Origin: FEN-1350 sp964643355
Lineage (GTDB): Bacteria > Planctomycetota > Phycisphaerae > Sedimentisphaerales > Anaerohalosphaeraceae
DNA length: 64,000 nucleotides
Direction: 5' to 3'
Assembly (NCBI GenBank): GCA_964643355.1
Contig: CAZXPW010000001.1
Span: 124,001-188,000, forward strand
Shown here: positions 16,380 through 25,091 of the stretch, piece by piece
How the letters are laid out: each line of letters starts with the position of its first letter
Numbering within the stretch: the first letter of the stretch is position 1
Made by a program: the position numbers and the translations under genes
Notes under the pieces: model-generated
Told to the model about the DNA's origin: nothing
Seen by the model: the letters and a program-made list of their open reading frames with translations, nothing else
Databases searched by the model: none

Positions 16380-19115
16380 ATGAATATAACTTCGCTGATC
16401 GCCGGATGGTTTTTCGCCTGGGGGATTGTTATTTGGGAACGGCCTTTTGTTTCCGATCAGGCCAACATCATCCCCTTTTCTCCAAGCCAGGCCCGCTTTG
16501 TCCGACTGGAGATCCGGGGGTCTGTGCACGGTCAGCCGTGTGTCGACGAGCTGGAGGTGTATGGACCGCAGAGCAACGAGAATCTGGCGTTAGCCAAATC
16601 GGGTGCGGTAGCATCCGCTTCAACATGCTTGCCGGGATATGCTATTCACCAGATCGCCCACCTCAATGACGGCCTGTACGGCAACAGCCGCAGTTGGATC
16701 TCTGCGTATGAGAACGCATGGGTTCAGATTGAACTACCCAGGACGGTCCTTGTGGATCGAGTCGTGTTTTCCCGTGACCGGGAAGGGCAATTCCGTGATC
16801 GAGTGCCCATACGGGTAACCGTTACGATTTCTCGGGACGGGAATCAATGGGAGCCCGTGGCGGAGGCGACCCAGTTTCCATCGCTGCCCGAAAAACCATC
16901 GGAAGAACAATTCCTCCGATATGCGTTCAAATGTGAAACCTTTTCTTGGCAAACGGTTGATCCCTCGGACCCGCTGGACCGGGTCCTGCGACAGATGGAG
17001 GCAATGATCGCTCGGATGTCGCCGGCAGGAGTGGATGTATCCTCTGCGGCGGCCGATCTGGCCGAGTTCCGAAAACAACAGGCCGTCATGCGGAACCTAT
17101 CGGAGTATTCAGTGGAGAGATCTCAGCTTCTCTTCCAGGTCCGGCTCGCCAAGCGGCGACTATTTCTGCGGGATCCGCAATTGGCCGAGGTGCGTAAGAT
17201 CCTGTTCGTCAAGCGGCACCCCTTTGAACCGTCGCATAATTATAGCGACATTTTCGATCCGGCGGGTGATGTCGGAGGCGGGATCTGCACGCTCGATATT
17301 CCTCGGATCGACGGTTGTCTTGTTCCTGAAAAGGCGAAGGTGACAACGCTGTTTGATTCCGGCGATGGGGTCGCGAGGGACCCGATGGCGTCGTTCGACG
17401 GACGCACGGTTTATTTTGGTCATCGAACCTCCAAAAAAGATTATTTCCATCTTCGTTCCGTCAGCGTCGGCGGCGGTCCGTCACGGCAGTTGACCGACGG
17501 GCCGTATCACGACTTCTACCCATGCCCCTTGCCCGATGGTGGGCTGGCGTTTATCAGCACACGATGCAAAGCGCGTTTTCTGTGCTGGCGACCCCAGGCG
17601 TTCGTGCTGTTTCGCATGGATGGCGACGGGAAAAACATCCAGCCGCTGTCGCACGCCAACCTCAGCGAGTGGACGCCGACGGTTATGAATGACGGTCGGA
17701 TCCTGTGGATGCGGTCGGAATACCTGGACAAAGGCGCCGACTTCGGCCATACCCTTTGGGCAATCCGTCCCGACGGCACGCACCCGGAGCTGATTTTCGG
17801 CAACAATACGCTGAACTGTTACGCCAACGGCCGACAGGTCCCCGGGACCGCCGAGATTTTGTGCACGCTGGTCTCGCACGGCGGCGACCTGAACGGTCCG
17901 ATCGCGTTGATCGAGCCGGAGCGAGGACGATCCAATCCCGCGGCAATCTCGAATATCACGCCCGATGTGGCTCCGCAGTATCACATGACCTGGCTCAATC
18001 GGCAATGTTTCCGCGATCCGTTTCCCGTCAGCCGTGATTACTACCTGTGCAGTCACGCGGGCTTCGACCGGTTCGGGATCTATCTGATCGACCGTTACGG
18101 AAATCGTGAACTCCTTTATCTGGATTCCGAGATCGGGAGCATGGCTCCGACCCTCCTGCAATCGGTCCCCACACCGCCGGTTTTCGCCGCAAGTTCCGAA
18201 ACGGCCGAATCGCGCCCGAAGAATGCCGGCGTCTTCGTGGCCGATGTTTACCGGGGACTGGGGCCGACCGTTAAACGCGGGAGCGTTCGATATATTCGCG
18301 TTTGTGAGGAAGTACGGGCGGGACTCATTCAGCTTCCCAACGGCGAGTTTCAGGCGGATCATGAACCGTTTGAAGACTGGTACGCCACACCGACCCACAA
18401 GGTACGGGGACCCTTCGGCTGGCCCAGTTATGTGGCCAAGGGTGATCTGGGAATCGTGCCCGTCGAGGAAGACGGTTCGGCCAATTTCACAGTTCCCGCG
18501 GGAAAGGTGTTGTACTTCGAAGCGCTCGACACCGATCTCAACGAAATTCAGCGAATGCGCAGCGTCGTACAGTTACAGCCCGGAGAACGACGGGGTTGTA
18601 TCGGGTGCCATGAAAACCGTTCGACCACGACTCCGTCGATTCGGCCGATGCCGCAGGCGGTTCGACGGCAACCCAGCGAGCCGATTCCGCCGCCGTGGGG
18701 GGCGGGCCCTTTTGCCTATGAGAAGGTCGTACAACCGGTGTGGGACGCCAAATGCATTCAATGCCACAACGCCCGAGATGAACAACAGATCAATCTAACC
18801 GGAGTCCTCGACGCCGATGGAGTTCCGGCTTCGTTCCGGACATTGATTGAAAAGGGATATGTGCATTACTTTGACTTTGCCTGGGGTCGGGAACATCAAA
18901 AAGCCGAGCCATTGACTTTCGGAACTGTTCAGAGCAAACTGTTCAAGACACTCCATGAGGGGCACTACGATGTTCATCTTACCCGCGAAGAAAGTCATCG
19001 GGTCAAATGCTGGATTGATCTGAATTGCCCCTTATGGCCGGACTATATTTTTCGGCCGAATCGACTCCAGAAACAAGCCAAGGGTTTAGAATCCGAAATC
19101 CCGATTGTTCAATAA
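16380..19115 (+). CDS. secreted beta-propeller protein with HZS-alpha-like region and two haem motifs
   Basis: A 911-residue exported protein. In order: signal segment; F5/8 type C-like carbohydrate-binding region (about 30-170, with HLNDGLYG and WVQIELP); a helical linker; a TolB/PD40-like propeller (about 280-620, for example MASFDGRTVYFGHR and GGGPSRQLTDGPYHDFYPCP); then a region like the middle domain of hydrazine synthase alpha (ALDTDLNEIQRMRS). Two c-type haem motifs follow, CIGCH near 740 and CIQCH near 797. Proteins of this build are abundant in planctomycetes without anammox, so hydrazine synthesis is not implied. It lies 35 bp after the GH172 gene, likely in one operon. A sensory or electron-transfer role is speculative. 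Confidence 0.8.
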   Translation: MNITSLIAGWFFAWGIVIWERPFVSDQANIIPFSPSQARFVRLEIRGSVHGQPCVDELEVYGPQSNENLALAKSGAVASASTCLPGYAIHQIAHLNDGLYGNSRSWISAYENAWVQIELPRTVLVDRVVFSRDREGQFRDRVPIRVTVTISRDGNQWEPVAEATQFPSLPEKPSEEQFLRYAFKCETFSWQTVDPSDPLDRVLRQMEAMIARMSPAGVDVSSAAADLAEFRKQQAVMRNLSEYSVERSQLLFQVRLAKRRLFLRDPQLAEVRKILFVKRHPFEPSHNYSDIFDPAGDVGGGICTLDIPRIDGCLVPEKAKVTTLFDSGDGVARDPMASFDGRTVYFGHRTSKKDYFHLRSVSVGGGPSRQLTDGPYHDFYPCPLPDGGLAFISTRCKARFLCWRPQAFVLFRMDGDGKNIQPLSHANLSEWTPTVMNDGRILWMRSEYLDKGADFGHTLWAIRPDGTHPELIFGNNTLNCYANGRQVPGTAEILCTLVSHGGDLNGPIALIEPERGRSNPAAISNITPDVAPQYHMTWLNRQCFRDPFPVSRDYYLCSHAGFDRFGIYLIDRYGNRELLYLDSEIGSMAPTLLQSVPTPPVFAASSETAESRPKNAGVFVADVYRGLGPTVKRGSVRYIRVCEEVRAGLIQLPNGEFQADHEPFEDWYATPTHKVRGPFGWPSYVAKGDLGIVPVEEDGSANFTVPAGKVLYFEALDTDLNEIQRMRSVVQLQPGERRGCIGCHENRSTTTPSIRPMPQAVRRQPSEPIPPPWGAGPFAYEKVVQPVWDAKCIQCHNARDEQQINLTGVLDADGVPASFRTLIEKGYVHYFDFAWGREHQKAEPLTFGTVQSKLFKTLHEGHYDVHLTREESHRVKCWIDLNCPLWPDYIFRPNRLQKQAKGLESEIPIVQ

Positions 19116-19124
19116 ACAGGAACC

Positions 19125-20882
19125 ATGCAAAAGGAAAAATTCATGGTAACCGGAGTTCAATGGATTGCTTTGTTGTATTTTGGAATGGCATTGTGGGGAT
19201 CGCCCCTCTGGGCTCGGACAGAGACTTGCCCTCCGGTCCTTCATGTCGCCTACTTTATTCCTTCGGATCGAACGCCCGAACCAGATCGTATCGCGCGACT
19301 TGACCGAGTGATGACGGAAGTCCAGCGTTTCTACCGGGATGGCATGAAACAAAACGGCTTTGGCCCGATGTCGTTCGAACTGGATCGCAATTCGAGCGGC
19401 GCGTTGAAGGTTCACGAGGTCTGGGGCGTCGAACCGATGCGCAACTATGACCGCAACGACAGCGAGAAAGTCCGGCGCGAGGTCAAGGCGGCGCTGGCCA
19501 AAGTTGGGCTGGACATTGACAGCGAAACGGTCGTGATCTTTGAGCAACTGCTCGAATGGCAAGGCGACAAGGCGATTGAGGTCGGACCCTATGTGGGTGG
19601 GGGCGGCACTCGATGCGGGACGGCCTGGGTGTTTGACGATGCCAAGCTTGATCCGGCATTGCTTTCATCCAAAGACCCCGGGGGGTATTACAATGGTCCC
19701 TGTTCGATCGGTCAGTTTAACACCCACTACATCGGCGGGGTGGCGCACGAACTGGGCCATGCGTTGGGGTTGCCGCACGACCGGGAACGCGACAGCGAAC
19801 AATCGACAAAAGGCCACTCCCTGATGGGTTCAGGCAATCATACCTACGGTCAGCAATTGCGCGGCCAGGGGCCGGGCACTTTTCTGTCGGCTGCATCCGC
19901 CCTTCCGTTGTCGGCACATCCGCTGTTTTCTGGCAAACGAAGGCCTCCGATTGAGTTAACCTGCCGGATTGTTGACCTTACGGCCGCGGCGGATAAAGGC
20001 AAACTGACCTTGTCCGGGCGACTGGAAGAGGGACCAAAAACCGTTGGCATCGTGGCGTACAATGACGCGCAGGATATTGCCGACGACTATGACGCACTCG
20101 GCTGGACAAGCGAGGTCGATTCGGAAGGCCGGTTCCGATTCGTACTGGAGGATTTGCGACCGGTGAATTATGAGCTGCGGCTGGCCGCCATCAGCGAAAC
20201 CGGAGAGCGAAAGACCTTCGTGTATCATTACACGGTGTCGGCCGAGGGTATGCCGGATATCTGGTTGTTGCTGGAATCCGAACGCATGCAAAAGGCCCTG
20301 GATGCCTTTCGCAACCGCGACGCCAGACGGCTCGAAGAGATCGCCAACGAGGTCAAGCGGCAACAACCCGGCAACGCCCAGTTGCTTGGCAAGTTCGACC
20401 ATCTGCAAACCCTCCTTTTGCCCCTCCAGCTCCGGTCCCTTGACAACATGTCTGCGGACACAAAGACGATCAAGCTGACCGATCTGACAATGGATTCGAT
20501 GACCGTCGGCTGGGGCAGGGCGCTGCGAAATCAGGTTTTCCCTGAAGACTCGGGAGGGATTCTCCTGGAGGTCGGCGGCGCGTTTTTCGAATCCGGTCTT
20601 TATGCACACGCCCCGGCACGGCACACCCTGCGCCTGGACCGCGGATGGACAACTTTCGAAACAAAATTCGGCCTGCAGGATGGCCACGATGGTTCGGTGG
20701 TGTTTGTCATCAAGGGGGATGGCCGTGAACTGTTCCGTTCCCGGACGATACGAGATCACAAGGTTCGTGAGCGTTCGATTCCCGTAGCGGAGATTGATTT
20801 TCTGGAGCTTGTCGTGGAAAATGCCGGTGACGGCAACAGCGGCGACTGGGGCGTGTGGCTGGAACCGATTCTGCGGCGATAG
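19125..20882 (+). CDS. secreted zincin-like protein with C-terminal NPCBM domain
   Basis: A 585-residue protein with an N-terminal signal segment (WIALLYFGMALWGSPLWA). Near residues 208-219 it has HELGHALGLPHD, the HExxHxxGxxH/D zinc motif of metzincin-like proteases, followed by SLMGSGN (a plausible Met-turn). The C-terminal ~140 residues are an NPCBM carbohydrate-binding module (GLYAHAPARHTLRLD, FETKFGLQDGHDGSVVFVIK). It starts 9 bp after the preceding stop, so it is co-transcribed. Alternative ATG at 19143 is possible. It may cleave glycoproteins or be a non-proteolytic glycan-linked protein. Confidence 0.75.
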   Translation: MQKEKFMVTGVQWIALLYFGMALWGSPLWARTETCPPVLHVAYFIPSDRTPEPDRIARLDRVMTEVQRFYRDGMKQNGFGPMSFELDRNSSGALKVHEVWGVEPMRNYDRNDSEKVRREVKAALAKVGLDIDSETVVIFEQLLEWQGDKAIEVGPYVGGGGTRCGTAWVFDDAKLDPALLSSKDPGGYYNGPCSIGQFNTHYIGGVAHELGHALGLPHDRERDSEQSTKGHSLMGSGNHTYGQQLRGQGPGTFLSAASALPLSAHPLFSGKRRPPIELTCRIVDLTAAADKGKLTLSGRLEEGPKTVGIVAYNDAQDIADDYDALGWTSEVDSEGRFRFVLEDLRPVNYELRLAAISETGERKTFVYHYTVSAEGMPDIWLLLESERMQKALDAFRNRDARRLEEIANEVKRQQPGNAQLLGKFDHLQTLLLPLQLRSLDNMSADTKTIKLTDLTMDSMTVGWGRALRNQVFPEDSGGILLEVGGAFFESGLYAHAPARHTLRLDRGWTTFETKFGLQDGHDGSVVFVIKGDGRELFRSRTIRDHKVRERSIPVAEIDFLELVVENAGDGNSGDWGVWLEPILRR

Positions 20883-20932
20883 GACATTCAAAAAACGCGA
20901 ACTCCTTGAAACGAATTCACTTTTGGAAAGAC

Positions 20933-22939
20933 ATGAAAATGAGAATGAACCGATTCACTCGTTTCTTCTGTTTCCTGTTCACTGGATTGTTTTGGGTCAG
21001 CGCTTCTGCAGACATCTGGGCCGGCGAAGATTTGATTCCCGGCATCCAGGAACTCTACCGACTGGATCGTTTGCCGATATTCAAAGAATCGGTCAAGGTG
21101 GCCTCCGTGTCCAGCTATGATCGAACAGGAGGCAACAATGATGGTTTTGGGGGGCAATACTCCTTCGTCCGGAAGGAAAACGGCGGACTGGTATTGGCCG
21201 ATCTGGAAGGGCCGGGAGTACTCTATCGGTTTCATACTCCAACCCCGACGGAAGATCTGTTGGAATTCTATTTCGATGGGGAACAAAAGCCAAGAATCCA
21301 GGTCAAGTATCGCGAACTGTTTATGGGCAATCATCCGGCGTTCCCACGGCCTCTGGTTGGATATGGAAGCGGCGGATTTTTCAGCTATGTTCCATTGCCA
21401 TATGAAAAATCCTGTAAGGTGTTCCTCAAGGCCGAACGGACACAGTTCTATCAAATCAATTATGCGCAGTATCCTCAGGGGATGGGGATTCGGAGTTATG
21501 CAACCGAGCCGACAGCAGAGTATCAAGAGCATGTCAAACGGGCCTGCGGACTGTTCGGGGCAACCGGAACGGATATCAGCGGTTATGTTATTCCAAAAAA
21601 CGGCGAGGTCGACATTCTGGTTTCCAAGGTCAACCTGGAGGCGGGAAAGTCCGTCGCGCTTCTTGATATTAATCAGCCGGGCAGGATTGTGGGGATTCGC
21701 CTTCGACCGGCGGACGCCCTGATCGGGAAAACCCGGGATATCGCGTTTCGGGCCTATTGGGACGGAGATTCACAGCCGGCGATTGCCTGTCCGGCGGGTG
21801 ATTTGTTTGGATATGCCTGGGGTGAACCGGCGATGCAATCGCTCTTGGTCGGTTCGGCCGAAGGGTTGAACTACTGTTATTTCCCTATGCCGTTTGATCA
21901 ATCGGCACGGATCGAATTGTCTGCTGAGCCGGAAATGAATCGAACGGTTTCGGTGCAAGCGGAGGTTCTGTTTGTACCGATTGCCCGACAGAAGAACGAG
22001 GGGAAATTGTATGCTCTATGGCGGAGGGAGAATCCAACAATTAAAGGCAAACCGTTCACCTTTCTTGAGACAACCGGGCGGGGACATCTGGTCGGACTGA
22101 TTCAGCAATCGCAAGGATTCGAATCCGGCAACACCTATTTTTTCGAGGGAGACGATCAGACGACCATCGACGGAGAAATGACGATTCATGGTACGGGTAC
22201 CGAAGATTTTTATAACGGCGGATGGTATGATGTGGCAGGCCGGTGGGAATCGAGACGATCGTTTCCGCTAAGCGGATGTCTGGCATACAAAAAACATCTG
22301 GGCAGAACAGGGGGCTTTCGGTTTTTCCTTGGAGACGCTTATGCGTATCGCAAGAGCATTCTTCAGACAATCGAACATGCGCCCACAGGAAATGATCTGG
22401 TGAACGATTATTGCGGCGTATCGTTCCTGTATTCTCAGGACCGCCCGAGTTGCGATTTTTCACTGCCGGAGGCGGCCGGAAGAAAGGTAATCGATCTGAA
22501 ACGGATCGTTCTTGCGGTATGGTGGAATATTCCGATCGCCGCGTTTTCCTATCGGGATGCGACCTTAACGAGGGGAAACGAAAAAATCGACGGCCGAGAT
22601 ATCCAGTTCCTTTCGCTGCACGGTCGGGGGGATGACGCATTCGGCCATCATTTCATCAGTTTTTCCTGCGAGCTTCCGGCTTCGGGTCTCTATAAAGTCA
22701 GTCTCGAGGCGATCACGGGTCCGGCACAGGGACGGGTACAATGGTTTGTGGATGAGGCGCCTGTCGGACCGGCCGTGGATTTCTACGCGGATACCAGACA
22801 AAAAACCACCGAGGAAATCGGTACATTCAACATGGTCGAAGGAGTCAATCCCCTGCTGTTCAAGGTTGTGGGCAAAAACGAAAAGTCCCAGGGACAGGCG
22901 TTCGATCTGGTGAACATCATCTGTGAAAAAATGGATTGA
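20933..22939 (+). CDS. second secreted DUF2961 (GH172-family) enzyme
   Basis: About 668 residues from the ATG at 20933 (ATGs at 20939 and 20945 are also possible, and a GGAAAG precedes them). The N-terminus is a signal peptide (FTRFFCFLFTGLFWVSASA). The GH172 pattern is clear: SSYDRTGGNNDGFGGQYSFV, LADLEGPGVLYRFHTPTP, YFFEGDDQTTIDGEMTIHGT, GTEDFYNGGWYDVAGRW, followed by a C-terminal beta domain (about 530-668) with PASGLYKVSLEAI. It is distinct from the copy at 14236, so the locus carries two diverged paralogues rather than a recent duplication. It ends 6 bp before the next gene. Confidence 0.88.
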   Translation: MKMRMNRFTRFFCFLFTGLFWVSASADIWAGEDLIPGIQELYRLDRLPIFKESVKVASVSSYDRTGGNNDGFGGQYSFVRKENGGLVLADLEGPGVLYRFHTPTPTEDLLEFYFDGEQKPRIQVKYRELFMGNHPAFPRPLVGYGSGGFFSYVPLPYEKSCKVFLKAERTQFYQINYAQYPQGMGIRSYATEPTAEYQEHVKRACGLFGATGTDISGYVIPKNGEVDILVSKVNLEAGKSVALLDINQPGRIVGIRLRPADALIGKTRDIAFRAYWDGDSQPAIACPAGDLFGYAWGEPAMQSLLVGSAEGLNYCYFPMPFDQSARIELSAEPEMNRTVSVQAEVLFVPIARQKNEGKLYALWRRENPTIKGKPFTFLETTGRGHLVGLIQQSQGFESGNTYFFEGDDQTTIDGEMTIHGTGTEDFYNGGWYDVAGRWESRRSFPLSGCLAYKKHLGRTGGFRFFLGDAYAYRKSILQTIEHAPTGNDLVNDYCGVSFLYSQDRPSCDFSLPEAAGRKVIDLKRIVLAVWWNIPIAAFSYRDATLTRGNEKIDGRDIQFLSLHGRGDDAFGHHFISFSCELPASGLYKVSLEAITGPAQGRVQWFVDEAPVGPAVDFYADTRQKTTEEIGTFNMVEGVNPLLFKVVGKNEKSQGQAFDLVNIICEKMD

Positions 22940-22945
22940 GGGATT

Positions 22946-24811
22946 ATGAATCGGCGCGAGTTCATTTCAATCAGCGGGGCGACTTTGTGGGGTCTGTCGG
23001 CATGTTCGAGGGAAAATATTGTCCATGAACCGGTCGTGGATTCTGGTTCAGGGATTCGCTGGCGAAGGGATGAACCGTCGGGTTTATTTCAAGAAGTGTC
23101 GGTCAACGGTCAACCGTTGATTTTTTCCGAAGAGGGCACGGGTCTGTTTGATGGATTTTGCAGCTTGGTTAAGGGTGGGGAGCTGGACCGCGAAATTCTG
23201 CTGACTATCCGCCGATCTCAGGACGAATGCGGACCGATTCGAATCTCGCTGAGTCATCGACTGCAGAGTTCCTCGGGTGACGGCAAGAAAGATCTTTTGG
23301 AAGCAACCCTCACGCTTCAATCCCGCGCCGAGAAACCCTGCCAAGTGTATTGTGGTTTTTTGTCGGGCGTACGGTCCTGCCGGAATGTCGAGGAGCAACA
23401 AGTATATGCGCCGATTTCCGCGGCCGGACTGGGCGATCCCGAGAATGACAAGCGGCGTCGGATGAAGGATTGTCATCAGTCAGTCGGAACGGACGGATTT
23501 CTGTCGCACTATCTTGAGCCGCAAGCGAGCGATCCCCGCCACACCACAACGCGGGCGGCGCTGCTGGCACCGGTGGTGGATCTTTTTGCGGAGGATGGGC
23601 CTTGTCGTATCGCCTTTTTTGGCGGCTCAACGGAGCCGCTCTTTTTCCAGGCAAAAGAAGGCCTTTCCTCTCGGGCGTGGCGGATGGGTCGGCTTGTGCG
23701 GATTGAGCCCGGTCAATCTCAGGTGGTTCGGATTTTCCTGTTTCTGCATTCAGGTGACGCCGCCGAGGCGTGGAGTGTATTCCATCGATTCGGCCACCGA
23801 GAGGATTTCCCAGCGATCGCATGGCCGCATAAGGTTCGGGTTCATTATTATGACTTTCTCTCATCCGTAATGGAAAATGGTCCTCGCGGGGGAGGATACG
23901 ATCTGGATCTGGAGCACTTCGGCGAATTTCATGTCGGTCTGGCAACGCAGCATGGATACTATCTGTCCTACGGCGACTTCATCCATCCCGACCGAAAGGA
24001 GTGGAAAGCGATGCCAAACGACTCGGCGGGGCCGGTGACCATGACCCTCGAGAAGATCCGGGCTCGTGTGGACGCCACGCGAAAAGCCGGCGTTCATGCG
24101 GGGATCTATATGCACTACACGATCCTGGATGAAGGATCGCCTCTGTTCGAAAAAATGAGGGATTCGATCCGGATTGATGCCGACGGGAAGCCAACGCCAT
24201 TCGGCTGGGAAGGGCCGGATGTCATCAAAAAGACCTGGAGAATGTCGCATACTTCGGCACAGTGGCGCGACCACTTGATTCAGCAGGCGCAATGGATCAT
24301 GGAGTTGTTCAATCCCGATGCGATTGTGCTTGATGAAACCTTCAGCGCCTGGGGTTACGATTACCACAAAGAGCATGGCGGTCCGTTGTCGCAGGGTGGC
24401 ATTGAGTTGATGCGCAAACTGCGCCAGGTTGTCCGATCCTTCGGTCCGGATAAAGCGCTGCTGGCCAGCGACTGTTCGATGGCCAACTTTTGTCTCTGGG
24501 GTGACGGCGAAGCCGGCGACCACTGCTACGATCGCCTGCTCGGCCATGAACTCTATCGAAAACCCCCGATCCGTTACACGGCCGCACTTGGCTCGAAAGC
24601 CTGGTTGCCGTGCGCGTGGCTCTACAAGTCCCTCTGGCCGGCGCAAATGGACCTGGCCCGCAAGGTCGGAGCCGCCGTCAGCGTTACAAACGGATGGGGC
24701 GACGCACTTGGCCTGACCCGACTTCCGGTGGATGCTCGGCAACAAATGCTCCTTGATATTAAATCCCTTTTACGAAAAGACCTATCCTATTATCTCGCGA
24801 AGTCCCGGTAG
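22946..24811 (+). CDS. putative exported glycosidase-like lipoprotein (TIM-barrel-like)
   Basis: A 621-residue protein. Its N-terminus NRREFISISGATLWGLSAC combines a Tat-like RRxF motif with a lipobox (LSAC), so a membrane-anchored lipoprotein is likely. An N-terminal beta-sandwich (about 30-270) precedes a barrel-like region (about 280-600) with HAGIYMHYTILDE, DAIVLDETFSAWGYDYHKEH and ALLASDCSMANFCLWGDG. The LDE in the second motif is a plausible catalytic acid pair. The layout resembles alpha-galactosidase-like or DUF6259-type families, but I cannot name a family securely. GAGGG six bases upstream supports the start. It closes the five-gene carbohydrate operon. Confidence 0.65.
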   Translation: MNRREFISISGATLWGLSACSRENIVHEPVVDSGSGIRWRRDEPSGLFQEVSVNGQPLIFSEEGTGLFDGFCSLVKGGELDREILLTIRRSQDECGPIRISLSHRLQSSSGDGKKDLLEATLTLQSRAEKPCQVYCGFLSGVRSCRNVEEQQVYAPISAAGLGDPENDKRRRMKDCHQSVGTDGFLSHYLEPQASDPRHTTTRAALLAPVVDLFAEDGPCRIAFFGGSTEPLFFQAKEGLSSRAWRMGRLVRIEPGQSQVVRIFLFLHSGDAAEAWSVFHRFGHREDFPAIAWPHKVRVHYYDFLSSVMENGPRGGGYDLDLEHFGEFHVGLATQHGYYLSYGDFIHPDRKEWKAMPNDSAGPVTMTLEKIRARVDATRKAGVHAGIYMHYTILDEGSPLFEKMRDSIRIDADGKPTPFGWEGPDVIKKTWRMSHTSAQWRDHLIQQAQWIMELFNPDAIVLDETFSAWGYDYHKEHGGPLSQGGIELMRKLRQVVRSFGPDKALLASDCSMANFCLWGDGEAGDHCYDRLLGHELYRKPPIRYTAALGSKAWLPCAWLYKSLWPAQMDLARKVGAAVSVTNGWGDALGLTRLPVDARQQMLLDIKSLLRKDLSYYLAKSR

Positions 24812-24833
24812 AATGCATATTCATTTGATACGC

Positions 24834-24847
24834 CCCACGATCGTGGG
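24834..24847. repeat. perfect inverted repeat between convergent genes
   Basis: The sequence CCCAC-GATC-GTGGG is a five-base-pair hairpin between the convergent stops at 24811 and 25092. It lacks a T-run on either strand, so a terminator role is weak. The rest of 24812-25091 shows no gene. Confidence 0.3.
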
Positions 24848-25091
24848 ACGGGATTGTCTCCTGACTTCCAATATTCTGTACGAGTCAGATGACTCAAGAA
24901 ACTGAAGAAGAGTTCAACTTGATATTCGAAACAGTTCCGGGGTATCGTACAATTGATCCTTGGAAATTTACGAGGGTTTTGATGTTCGGGTACGGGCTTG
25001 CCCTTTGAAATTGACGAAAAGTCTCAAACCGATTCGTAACATCGGTAAGGGTTTCAAAGGATATCGCTTCCCATTCCATGGACAGATTGAT

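Noticed and set aside
16380..19115. Hydrazine synthase (anammox)
   Set aside because: Only one region resembles the alpha subunit; the beta/gamma partners are missing and similar proteins are common in non-anammox planctomycetes.
24834..24847. Terminator between convergent genes at 24.8-25.1 kb
   Set aside because: The CCCAC-GATC-GTGGG hairpin lacks a T-run on both sides, so it is listed only as an inverted repeat.
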